A DNA stretch of 60,168 bases from Cupriavidus basilensis OR16 (GTDB lineage Bacteria > Pseudomonadota > Gammaproteobacteria > Burkholderiales > Burkholderiaceae), in the NCBI RefSeq assembly GCF_000243095.1, contig NZ_AHJE01000052.1, positions 1,673 through 61,840 of the forward strand, given 5' to 3'. Shown here one piece after another: positions 35,644 to 43,524 of the stretch. Position numbers and translations under genes: made by a program. Numbering within the stretch: position 1 is the first letter of the stretch; the number at the start of each line of letters is the position of its first letter. Under the pieces are notes generated by a model, which was not told where the DNA came from, ran no database searches, and saw only the letters and a list, made by a program, of their open reading frames with translations.

Positions 35644-37284
35644 CTATAGTTCATCCTGTAGCGGCAGCAGCCGCAGCAGGCTTTGGCCGACATGCTGGAG
35701 TGCGCTCATGTCGGGCTCGCTGTCGTAGGTGCGCAGCAGCCCGTTTTCGCGCGTCACCCACACCAGCCTCGGCTCCTCCCCAGCCGAGCCGGGTTCCAGC
35801 ATCACCTTGTAGGCAATGTCGAGCAGCTTATCGTCCAGCCCCGTGCCAAGCAGGGTGCATAGCGCTTCGCTGTCGAGCACTACGCCCATCTCGGTATTCA
35901 GGCGGGCCGAGCGCGGGTCCAGGTTCAGCGAGCCGACAAACAGCAGGTGGCCGTCCACCATATAGCTCTTGGCGTGCAAACTTGCGCGGCTCTTGCTGAT
36001 GAGGCTGCGATGGCCTTCGCGTGCCATTTCCGCATAGGCGGATGGCTTGAGCTCGTACAGGTCGATGCCTGCCGCCAGCAAAGCGCGGCGCGAGGGCGCG
36101 TAGCCTGCGTGCACGGCGCTCACGTCGGTGACCGCAAACGAGTTGGTCAGGATGCGTACGCGCACCCCGCGCCGGGCCAGGCCGGCCAGCCATTCGATCG
36201 ACTTGTGGTCGGGCACGAAATACGGCGAGACCAGCGCCAGGTCCCGTTGCGCGCTGTCGAGCAAACGCGCCAGCTTGGGAATGGCGTGACTGGCGTTGTC
36301 TTGCGGCGGCAGCGTGACCTTGGCCGCCATATCGGCAATCACAGTGCCCCGTCCCCAATAGGCAGGCAGCTTGCCGTCCTCCAATGCTTGCGCCATGCCT
36401 GAAGCCAGCAGTTCTTTCGCATAGTCGCCGCCTTGGGCCTGGACCGCTTGTTCAACCAGGTATTGACGCAAGGCGTCTACTTCGGCCTGCGCGTCGGCAG
36501 GGGCGGGCAGCAGGCTGGCGGCGGGGTAGCTCGCCGGGCCATTCCAGTAATCATCGAATACGGCCGATACCTCGCGCACCACCGGGCCGCCGGCAAGCAC
36601 ATCGAGATCGCTGAAGTCCGTCGCCGGATCGGCGGAGAAATACCCGTCGCCGATATTGCGTCCGCCCACCACCGTAAGCTGATTATCGGCGGTCATCGAT
36701 TTATTGTGCATGCGCCGGTCCAGGCGGCGGAAATCGGTGGCGAATTCCAGCCAGCGCGCATTGCGGCTGGCAAATGGATTGAACAGGCGCACCTCAATGT
36801 TGGGATGGGCGTCGATGGCAGCCAGCGCGCGATCCTGGCCGCTCAGGTGCAGGTCGTCGAGCAGCAGGCGCACCCGCACGCCGCGATCGGCCGCAGCGAC
36901 CACGGCCGCCAGCAAGCTCTTTCCGGTGAGGTCACCGTCGAAGATGTAGTACTGCAGGTCCAGGCTGCGCTCGGCGCCGCGTGCCAGCGCCAGGCGCGCC
37001 ACGAAGGCGTCCGGGCCGGATGGGAGCGGGTAGAACACGGATGCGCCGGGGTGCTGCGCCTGGCCCGCCGCCAACGCGCGTCCCAGGCGCGTGTCGGCGG
37101 TGTTGGCAAAGGCCTGGGATGGGGCGCGTCCGGCCGGGTCGGGCAAGCTGGCGCAGGCAGTCATCCAGGCTGTCACCGCGGCCATGCCGGCCAGCATGCC
37201 GAGCCTGCAAAGCCCATGAAGCCTGCGGCCATCGCGAGCAAATGCTATCGGCGCTCCAGGGATTTCCTCCCGGCAATGCGACAT
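35644..37284 (-). CDS. Phospholipase D/cardiolipin synthase-like lipoprotein
   Basis: A protein of up to 546 residues with two HKD catalytic motifs: HNKSMTADNQLTVVGGRNIG and HAKSYMVDGHLLFVGSLNLD, each H-x-K-x4-D. The N-terminus has a hydrophobic stretch ending WMTACASLPDPAG, a probable lipobox with lipidated Cys44, so it should sit in the membrane facing the periplasm. It has the layout of the YmdC/ClsC branch (QYYIFDGDLTGKSLLAAVVA; ALVSPYFVPDHKSIEWLAGL), which forms or remodels cardiolipin. A start nearer Met30 would give a more usual signal length. It is monocistronic. Confidence 0.88.
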   Translation of the reverse strand: MSHCREEIPGAPIAFARDGRRLHGLCRLGMLAGMAAVTAWMTACASLPDPAGRAPSQAFANTADTRLGRALAAGQAQHPGASVFYPLPSGPDAFVARLALARGAERSLDLQYYIFDGDLTGKSLLAAVVAAADRGVRVRLLLDDLHLSGQDRALAAIDAHPNIEVRLFNPFASRNARWLEFATDFRRLDRRMHNKSMTADNQLTVVGGRNIGDGYFSADPATDFSDLDVLAGGPVVREVSAVFDDYWNGPASYPAASLLPAPADAQAEVDALRQYLVEQAVQAQGGDYAKELLASGMAQALEDGKLPAYWGRGTVIADMAAKVTLPPQDNASHAIPKLARLLDSAQRDLALVSPYFVPDHKSIEWLAGLARRGVRVRILTNSFAVTDVSAVHAGYAPSRRALLAAGIDLYELKPSAYAEMAREGHRSLISKSRASLHAKSYMVDGHLLFVGSLNLDPRSARLNTEMGVVLDSEALCTLLGTGLDDKLLDIAYKVMLEPGSAGEEPRLVWVTRENGLLRTYDSEPDMSALQHVGQSLLRLLPLQDEL

Positions 37285-38080
37285 GGTGTTTCCCCCAATA
37301 TTGGCATCGGCAGAACCCTCGCCGGTGGCGCGCTTTGCACGGTATCACCAGCCCAGTTGGCAGGGAAAGAAAAAATTCACGAGGCTTCTTCCCCCCCGGG
37401 GCATAGCCTGCTTGCTATAGGAGAAGGCGCGGGGGCTTGAATCCGGATCCGGGATTGTAGCGTATCAAACGCAGTGCCCTCGGTGAATCCGCTAGTGCCT
37501 CTATCGCTATCGCTATGGCACTGGCCGATTGCGCATCGGCGGGGATGCCACGGACACGCGAGAAAAGTGGACATTGCTCAGCATTGTGCCCTTCTTCTTA
37601 TCCAGATGGCGGCAACGGTCGGAATGCCAGGCATGCCCGGCTGCCTTCTTTATCACATTGTCCGCACATTTTCCGGTATTGACACAGGGTTGTCGCCTGC
37701 CAGGACGGCCGGTGTCGTCCTTTCAAGCGCCTTTCGGTTCGTTGTCCAATTGCATCGCCGCCTCGTTGCGTGAACGCGCTGTCATGACGCATGCCAATGA
37801 TGCAAACCAATGCCGCCGATGGCGTGCGCAAAGAAATACCGGCATACAGGGTATTACCTGAAACCCGCAATGCGATCCGGAATTCGAACGCTTCGGCACG
37901 CGCATTCCACCGTCCAATCGGACGCGCAATGCGTGTGTCCGCAGTCTTTACAATTCTTGTAAAAGGCCTGGCGGTTGTATCAACTTCTTACGCGATTGGA
38001 TTTTCTTTAATCAAACGTGGTAGTCTTTGCCAGCAGAATTTACCCTATCATTGAATTAACACCGCTCCAGGAGAATCAAA
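37285..38080. other. 796-bp non-coding region between the PLD gene and hns
   Basis: No convincing gene: the short ORFs here lack ribosome sites and recognisable domains. The PLD gene is read away to the left and hns to the right, so both promoters lie here. Visible features are AGTGCC...GGCACT around three CTATCG-like repeats (near 37494-37522) and, close to hns, an A/T-rich stretch (about 37935-38060) with the palindrome listed separately. Confidence 0.7.
37947..37963. promoter_or_regulatory. Palindrome in the A/T-rich hns promoter region
   Basis: TTTACAA-TTC-TTGTAAA is a perfect 7-bp inverted repeat about 118 bp before the hns-like start. The stretch from here to the gene is much richer in A/T than the genome around it, as expected for a region that H-NS proteins bind themselves, so autoregulation is plausible. 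Confidence 0.5.
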
Positions 38081-38401
38081 ATGGCGACTTACAAGCAGCT
38101 GATTGCAGAGAAGGAAGCGCTCGAAGCAAAGCTGGCTGAGATGCGTGCCAGCGAAGTGGCCGGCGTGATTGCCCAGATCCAGGGCCTGATGGCGGAATAT
38201 GAACTGACGGCCGACGACATCGCCCCGAAGCGCCGCCGGGGCCGCCCGGCAGCCAGCGCAAATGGCGCCGCGGCCAAGCCCAAGGCCAGCCTGCCCCCGA
38301 AGTATCGCGATCCCAAGACCGGCGCCACCTGGACCGGCCGCGGCCGCGCACCGGCATGGCTGGGTAAGAACCGTGCCCGCTTCCTGATCGCCGAAGCCTG
38401 A
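38081..38401 (+). CDS. H-NS-family nucleoid protein (Burkholderiales short type)
   Basis: A 106-residue protein. Residues 1-50 form a charged coiled coil (KQLIAEKEALEAKLAEMRAS) for oligomerisation; the basic linker KRRRGRPAASANG is AT-hook-like; the C-terminal DNA-binding domain is KYRDPKTGATWTGRGRAPAW, the characteristic H-NS core. It silences A/T-rich, often foreign, DNA. GGAGAATCAAAATG gives a good start. It is alone, with its own A/T-rich promoter region. Many Burkholderiales carry several such paralogues, so this need not be the main one. Confidence 0.93.
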   Translation: MATYKQLIAEKEALEAKLAEMRASEVAGVIAQIQGLMAEYELTADDIAPKRRRGRPAASANGAAAKPKASLPPKYRDPKTGATWTGRGRAPAWLGKNRARFLIAEA

Positions 38402-38458
38402 TCGCGCGGCAGTCGGCCCGGTAGTCCGGTAGTCCGCCAGTCATGTAGTTGCGCAGTG

Positions 38459-38477
38459 GCGCCGGCCCCGCCGGCGC
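38459..38477 (+). terminator. Possible terminator after hns
   Basis: GCGCCGGC-CCC-GCCGGCGC is a perfect 8-bp GC stem 58 bp after the hns stop. The following TTGCCTGTGCCTTTG is only weakly T-rich, so termination may be partial. Confidence 0.4.
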
Positions 38478-38570
38478 TTGCCTGTGCCTTTGCCAGGCAC
38501 TGCGCTCAGCCATTCCCCGAGCCTTTGCGCGCGGCCAATGGCGTCTATCTCCTCATCCCCCTGAACCGAT

Positions 38571-38969
38571 ATGAAAAAAACGCTGCTTTCAGCGTTATTG
38601 CTGGCTGCGTCCTTTGCCGCGCAAGCGGATGAGACACTGCTGTCCAGGCAATACGGGGCTTGCATGAGCCGTCCGGACGTCACCACGGCCGGCATGCATG
38701 CGTGCATCTCGGCGGAGACCGCGCGGCAGGATAAAGGCCTGAATGCCGCCTATCAGAGTCTGCAGCAGGGAATTGCACCAGCCAGGAAACCAAAGCTGCT
38801 CGACGCCCAACGCGCGTGGCTGAAATTCCGGGATGCCAATTGCAGCTTCCAGGCCGATCCCGATGGCGGCACCCTCGCTGGCGTCAATGCAGCCGCATGC
38901 GTGATGCAAATGACGGCGGACCGGGCCAAGGAACTTAGCGATTTCGCTGCTGAAGTGGCTGGGCGCTAG
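38571..38969 (+). CDS. LprI-like (DUF1311) secreted protein
   Basis: A 132-residue protein with a clear signal peptide (KKTLLSALLLAASFAAQA). The mature part has four cysteines (YGACMSR, MHACIS, ANCSFQ, AACVMQ) able to form two disulfides, and the DUF1311 pattern AETARQDKGLNAAYQSLQQG followed by LLDAQRAWLKFRDANCSF. LprI is an inhibitor of host lysozyme in Mycobacterium; most bacterial members are untested. It would act in the periplasm or outside the cell. It is monocistronic, between hns and an acyl-CoA dehydrogenase. Confidence 0.85.
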   Translation: MKKTLLSALLLAASFAAQADETLLSRQYGACMSRPDVTTAGMHACISAETARQDKGLNAAYQSLQQGIAPARKPKLLDAQRAWLKFRDANCSFQADPDGGTLAGVNAAACVMQMTADRAKELSDFAAEVAGR

Positions 38970-39131
38970 CCACGCGGAAGGATTCATGGCGTGAGAATTG
39001 TGCTGTTTTGAGCATGTTTCTTTATTGTCAAATAAAATTGTCCATTCTGTTCAAGACCTGTGGGATTGTCAAAGCCAGGTGACGGCGTACCATGTTGGCC
39101 ACATCGTTGTTTGCCTTGACCGGAGATTTCC

Positions 39132-40289
39132 ATGAGCCTGGATGCAGAATCCTTTTCGCTGCTGCGCGCGTCGGTGCAGCGTTTCATCGACGAACGCCTG
39201 AAGCCGGCGGAAGACACGCTCGAGGAAACCGACGACGTGCCGGCGGAGATCGTCGCCGACATGAAGGAGATGGGCCTGTTCGGGATCTCCATCCCTGAGA
39301 ACTACGGCGGCATCGGCCTGTCGATGGCGCAGGAATGCGACGTGGTGTACGACCTCGGCCATACCGCATTTGCCTTCCGCTCGGTGTTCGGCACCAATGT
39401 CGGCATCGGCTCGCAGGGCATCCTGATGGACGGCACCGAGGCGCAAAAGCAGGAGTACCTGCCGAAGATCGCCAGCGGCGAGCTGGTCATCTCGTTCGCG
39501 CTGACCGAACCCAATGCCGGCTCCGACGCGGCTTCGCTGCAGACCAAGGCCGAGCTCGACGGCGATCACTACGTGATCAACGGCACCAAGCGCTTCATCA
39601 CCAACGCGCCGCGCGCGGGCGCCTTCACGCTGATGGCCCGCACCGGCGGCGCCGGCGCTTCGGGCATCTCCTCGTTCATCGTGCCGGCCAACACTCCGGG
39701 CATTTCACTTGGCAAGCCGGACAAGAAGATGGGCCAGCGCGGCACCAAGACCTGCGACGTGGTGCTGGAGAACGTGCGCGTGCCGGCGGCCAACATCATC
39801 GGCGGCGTGCCTGGCGTTGGCTTCAAGACCGCCATGAAGGTGCTCGACCGCGGCCGCCTCCATATCTCGGCACTGGCTTGCGGCATGGCGCACCGCCTGA
39901 TTACCGATGCGGTGGCCTACGCCAAGGAGCGCAAGCAGTTCGGCCAGCCGATCGGCGATTTCCAGCTGATCCAAGCCATGCTGGCCGATAGCCAGGCCGA
40001 GCTGTACGCCGGCTTGTCGATGGTGCGCGACTGCGCCCAGCGCTATGATGCCAAGACCCCGGGCAAGAGCGATCCGGAAGTCAGCATGCTGGCCTCCTGC
40101 ACCAAGATGTTCTGCACCGAGATGGTGGGCCGCGTGGCCGACCGCGCCGTGCAGATCCATGGCGGTGCCGGTTATATCGCCGAGTACAAGGCGGAGCGTT
40201 TCTATCGCGACGTGCGCCTGCTGCGCCTGTATGAAGGCACCACGCAGATCCAGCAACTGATCATCGCCAAGCAGCTGCTGCGCGACTGA
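39132..40289 (+). CDS. Acyl-CoA dehydrogenase
   Basis: A 385-residue FAD enzyme with the usual three domains: N-terminal helices (GLFGISIPENYGGIGLSMAQ), the beta domain with SFALTEPNAGSDAASLQTKA and DHYVINGTKRFITNAPRAGA, and a C-terminal helical domain ending QIHGGAGYIAEYKAERFYRD and LYEGTTQIQQLIIAKQLL. The catalytic glutamate is expected in the last part of that region. It oxidises an acyl-CoA; the chain specificity cannot be read. It has no partner genes here. Upstream lies TTTATT-GTCA-AATAAA (39021-39036), a small palindrome in an A/T-rich promoter. Confidence 0.92.
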   Translation: MSLDAESFSLLRASVQRFIDERLKPAEDTLEETDDVPAEIVADMKEMGLFGISIPENYGGIGLSMAQECDVVYDLGHTAFAFRSVFGTNVGIGSQGILMDGTEAQKQEYLPKIASGELVISFALTEPNAGSDAASLQTKAELDGDHYVINGTKRFITNAPRAGAFTLMARTGGAGASGISSFIVPANTPGISLGKPDKKMGQRGTKTCDVVLENVRVPAANIIGGVPGVGFKTAMKVLDRGRLHISALACGMAHRLITDAVAYAKERKQFGQPIGDFQLIQAMLADSQAELYAGLSMVRDCAQRYDAKTPGKSDPEVSMLASCTKMFCTEMVGRVADRAVQIHGGAGYIAEYKAERFYRDVRLLRLYEGTTQIQQLIIAKQLLRD

Positions 40290-40432
40290 TCGGAGGGCGC
40301 GCCCGCCTGCCGGCACGGCCGGCGGCCTGCGCGAGAGGGCCCGTGCCGCACTGGTGCCTCTTGCGGGCAGCGTGCACCCGCCAATCGACGCGCGCAATGC
40401 ATTGTCCTGTCGTCTCAACGGAGGCTGCCCCG

Positions 40433-41290
40433 ATGGCTATTGCCGCTCTCAAGGTTCCCGCCCGCAACGCCGGTTTTCCTTCCACGCGTACCCCGTTCCG
40501 CGACGATGCGGCGCCCTTGCAAACGGTGCCCGGCAACGACCACGCGGGCCCGAATAGCACCGCTCCCTGCTACCCGATCATCGAAGCGCTGATGGCCTGC
40601 GCCGCGCGGCCCGCCTGCACGCCGCTGGACTGCATCCGCCTGGCGCTCGATGCCGCTGGCGCGCTGGGCCGCGACGATCCGGTTTCCTCGGTCCAGCCGA
40701 CCCGCCTGCAAAGCTTCGATGGTGCGCTCTATCGCACCGGCACCGGCGCCTGGACCATTCTCTACAGCGATAGCCTGGCCGCGCCGGATGTGCGCTTCAT
40801 GATTGCGTACCTGCTAGGCCGCCAGCTTCTGGGCGGCAGTGAACTGGACTACGTGGAATGCGCCAACGCCGAGCTGATGGCCACGCCGGACGATGACTCG
40901 CCCGGCGGGCTCGCCTACGCCTTTGCCAGCCGGCTGACAATGCCGCTCAATGCCTGCCGCCAGGCCTTGCCTGGCGCGGTGGACCTGGACGTGCTGGACG
41001 CGCTGGCCGGGCGCCTCTGCCTGCCGGTGCATCATGTGGCGCGGCGCTGGCTGTCCTATACCTCCCACAAGGCCGTGCTGACGCTCAAGCGCGATGGCGC
41101 TGCGCTGGGCACATGGGCGAGCGAGACGGCGTTCGGGCTGCGGGCCGATGGCCTTGGTGGCGGCGCACGCCTGCGCACGGCGCCGCAGGCACTGCTGCTT
41201 GGCAATGGTGTGAGCATCGAGCTGGCCGTGGGCCCCAGGCACGTGGCCAGCCGGGCGGGCACGCCTCGGCGCGCTGCCTTTCCTGTCTGA
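40433..41290 (+). CDS. Degenerate ImmA/IrrE-like (M78) domain protein, catalytic site lost
   Basis: A 285-residue protein of no assigned function. Between about residues 120 and 205 it follows the ImmA/IrrE pattern: R-F-M-I-A-Y-L-L-G-R-Q-L-L where the active family has R-F-T-L-A-H-E-L-G-H-x-L-L, then LAYAFASRLTMPLNACRQAL and LCLPVHHVARRWLSY, which match the family's A-x-x-F-A-x-x-L-L-M-P and the following winged-helix-like part. Both zinc histidines and both acidic residues are replaced, so no peptidase activity is expected. The N-terminal 60 residues look disordered. I chose ATG 40433, with GGAGG upstream. This family call is my own pattern match and is moderate. Confidence 0.5.
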   Translation: MAIAALKVPARNAGFPSTRTPFRDDAAPLQTVPGNDHAGPNSTAPCYPIIEALMACAARPACTPLDCIRLALDAAGALGRDDPVSSVQPTRLQSFDGALYRTGTGAWTILYSDSLAAPDVRFMIAYLLGRQLLGGSELDYVECANAELMATPDDDSPGGLAYAFASRLTMPLNACRQALPGAVDLDVLDALAGRLCLPVHHVARRWLSYTSHKAVLTLKRDGAALGTWASETAFGLRADGLGGGARLRTAPQALLLGNGVSIELAVGPRHVASRAGTPRRAAFPV

Positions 41291-41303
41291 GCGCGGTGGC
41301 GCG

Positions 41304-42614
41304 TCAGTGCTCGTGGTGCAGGTACCTGGCCTGCCGCGGCAGCCGGAAGCTGACCAGGAACACGATCACCATCATCGCCGTCACGTACCAGTAGAAGCTG
41401 GATTCATGGCCCAGCGATTTCAGGTCCAGCGCGACATACTCGGCCGAGCCGCCAAAGATCGCGTTGGCCACGGCATAGGCCAGCCCCACCCCCAGCGCCC
41501 GGATCTCGGTCGGGAACATCTCGGCCTTGACGATGCCGCTGATGGAGGTGTACAGGCTCACGATGGCCAGCGCGAGGGAGATCAGCACGAACGCGACAAA
41601 GGGGCTCTTCACGCTCCCGAGCGCCGTGAGGATCGGGACCGTGGCCAGCGTGCCGAGCGCGCCGAACAGCAGCATATTGGTACGCCGCCCGATGCGGTCT
41701 GACAGCGCGCCGAAAAACGGCTGCATGCACATGTAGAAGAACAGGCAGCCGGTCATCACATAGCTGGCCGTCTTGATGGACATGCCGGCCGAGTTGACCA
41801 GGTATTTCTGCATATACGTGGTGAACGTATAAAAGATCAGCGAGCCGCCCGCGGTGTAGCCAAGCACGGTGAAGAAGGCCGCCTTGTGATTGCGGAACAG
41901 CTCCGTGAGCGTACCGGCCTCCTTGCTCGCCCGGGTGGCGGCGGACGTCGTCTCATGCAGGGTACGGCGCAGGAACAGCGCTACCACCGCCGTGACGGCG
42001 CCGATCACGAACGGGATGCGCCAGCCCCAGGCTTTCAGTTCCGCCTCGTCAAGGAACTGCTGCAGCACCACCACCACGAGCACCGCCAGCAACTGCCCGC
42101 CGATCAGCGTGACGTACTGGAACGAGGAAAAGAACCCCCGCTGGCCCTTGAGCGCCACCTCGCTCATATAGGTGGCGGTGGTGCCGTATTCGCCGCCGAC
42201 GGACAGCCCCTGCAGCAGCCGCGCGACCAGCAGCAGCGCCGGGGCCCAGGCGCCAATGCTGTTGTAGGTAGGCAGGCTGGCGATCAACAGGGAGCCGCAG
42301 CACATCATCGTCACCGAGATCAGCAGCGAGTTCTTGCGGCCATGCCGGTCGGCAATCCGCCCGAAGACCCACCCGCCGATCGGCCGCATCAGGAAGCCCG
42401 CGGCAAATACGCCGGCGGTGTTCAGCAATTGCGCCGTGGGATCGGATTTGGGGAAGAAGGACCCGGCGAAGTAAATGGCGCAGAACGCGTAGACGTAGAA
42501 GTCGAACCACTCGACGAGATTGCCGGAAGACGCGGCTACGATCGCGTAGATGCGCTTGCGCTTTTCCTCGGCGCTCGGCGGTGCATCGAGAAGGGGGGCG
42601 GACAGGTCGGTCAT
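41304..42614 (-). CDS. MFS metabolite/H+ symporter (KgtP/ProP-like MHS family)
   Basis: A 436-residue inner-membrane protein with twelve predicted helices. The MHS start is clear: AIVAASSGNLVEWFDFYVYA and NTAGVFAAGFLMRPIGGWVF, then GRIADRHGRKNSLLISV (the MFS loop 2-3 motif) and RLLQGLSVGGEYGTTATYMS. LSDRIGRRTNMLLFG is the repeat of that motif in the second half. Relatives import 2-oxoglutarate, citrate or other carboxylates with protons. It stands alone, convergent with the IrrE-like gene 14 bp away. Confidence 0.92.
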   Translation of the reverse strand: MTDLSAPLLDAPPSAEEKRKRIYAIVAASSGNLVEWFDFYVYAFCAIYFAGSFFPKSDPTAQLLNTAGVFAAGFLMRPIGGWVFGRIADRHGRKNSLLISVTMMCCGSLLIASLPTYNSIGAWAPALLLVARLLQGLSVGGEYGTTATYMSEVALKGQRGFFSSFQYVTLIGGQLLAVLVVVVLQQFLDEAELKAWGWRIPFVIGAVTAVVALFLRRTLHETTSAATRASKEAGTLTELFRNHKAAFFTVLGYTAGGSLIFYTFTTYMQKYLVNSAGMSIKTASYVMTGCLFFYMCMQPFFGALSDRIGRRTNMLLFGALGTLATVPILTALGSVKSPFVAFVLISLALAIVSLYTSISGIVKAEMFPTEIRALGVGLAYAVANAIFGGSAEYVALDLKSLGHESSFYWYVTAMMVIVFLVSFRLPRQARYLHHEH

Positions 42615-42981
42615 GGTTTGTCTCTTCCTTTCGGCATGTCGCCCACGCTAGAACGCCGTGGTGCGAGATCGGCACGCAGGATTCCAGTGTAGTGCGATTG
42701 TGCCGTGATGGCGGCACGGAGTGACCTGCCTTGCACTGCCTGGCATGCGGAAGTACGGAAGGTGAGGGAGGTACGGGAGGGGGAGGCTGGCGAGAAGGCG
42801 CGGCGCTCGTGGCGACGGCGCGCAGGCCGAAAAACGCGTCTGGCCGCATTGCGCGGCAGGACTGGCGCCGTGGGTCGCGGCAGCGGCGTGGCGATTGGCC
42901 AGGACCGCTGCGTTTGACGTGAATAACGCCTGTTGCTGTGTCTTGCTGTGTCTTGCGGTGTATTGCTACGTTTTGTCTGTG
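42615..42981. other. Non-coding gap between the MFS gene and the LexA-box gene
   Basis: 367 bp without a supportable gene. It should contain the promoter of the leftward MFS gene. A purine-rich stretch (near 42758-42800, GGTGAGGGAGGTACGGGAGG) and a short run of TGTTGCTGTGTCTTGCTGTG type repeats near 42930-42960 are the only visible features. Confidence 0.6.
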
Positions 42982-43365
42982 TTACTGCGCTTCTTGCGGC
43001 CAGACTCCGTCCACATCCCTTAGCAGATGGCCTGCCAGGATGTAGTCGCCCAGCCGGGTCGCCTTGGCTTCGAGATCGAGCAGTTCATGATCGGCCAGCG
43101 TGCCGAGATCGAACTGGCAATACAGGTTGCGCTGCCTGAAGGTGGTCTTGGTTTTAGCCAGCCCTTCGATCAGGGCTTCGCGCGAATGGACAGCAATGCT
43201 CTCCTGTCCGCGGTACTGCACTTTGATGCCGCGTTTCTCTCCGAGCCGGCCGAGTTCGACGGCATCCTGCCATCCGGTTTCATAGTCCAGCTCAAGCGCC
43301 AGCACATCTTTCGATGCGAGAAGCCGAAGCGCTTCTGCTTTGCTGCTAGCTCGCACTATTGACAT
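42982..43365 (-). CDS. Uncharacterised 127-residue protein, probably LexA-controlled
   Basis: I do not recognise this protein. It is soluble and charged, with predicted alpha/beta content: MSIVRASSKAEALRLLASKD, GWQDAVELGRLGEKRGIKVQ, SIAVHSREALIEGLAKTKTT and LADHELLDLEAKATRLGDYI. There is no signal peptide or membrane segment, and only one cysteine. ATG 43365 follows AGAGG; a GTG at 43371 is also in frame. A textbook LexA box lies 25 bp upstream, so it is likely induced by DNA damage. No recombination, polymerase or toxin genes adjoin it. Function unknown; a role in the SOS response is an inference from the operator only. Confidence 0.7.
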   Translation of the reverse strand: MSIVRASSKAEALRLLASKDVLALELDYETGWQDAVELGRLGEKRGIKVQYRGQESIAVHSREALIEGLAKTKTTFRQRNLYCQFDLGTLADHELLDLEAKATRLGDYILAGHLLRDVDGVWPQEAQ

Positions 43366-43389
43366 CCACACCTCTTATATCGTCTTATA

Positions 43390-43405
43390 CTGTACGAATA
43401 TACAG
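43390..43405. promoter_or_regulatory. LexA (SOS) box
   Basis: CTGTACGAATATACAG: the CTGT-N8-ACAG core is exact, with flanks TA and TC close to the full consensus TACTGT-N8-ACAGTA. It lies 25 bp upstream of the gene starting at 43365 and overlaps its likely promoter (a leftward TTGACT overlaps the box edge, with TATAAG just downstream). No other gene begins within range, so the small leftward gene is the target. Confidence 0.8.
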
Positions 43406-43524
43406 TCAACGCGTCATTGCGGCAAGGGGTTGCCCCCAGTCCGTTCGGACTACTGTTTGGACTACTGCGCCAGCGGCGTCTTCCGCCGCCCTGCGTTGCT
43501 ACTATTTTCCTCCAGTATTGCCCT

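Noticed and set aside
35606..35645. Terminator of the phospholipase D-like gene
   Set aside because: AGTGGCGGC and GCCGCCACT form a 9-bp stem at the gene end but no T-run follows on the minus strand and the stem includes the stop codon; too weak to annotate.
37474..37773. A 99-codon gene upstream of hns
   Set aside because: No ribosome site, no domain, and it lies in a promoter region; treated as non-coding.
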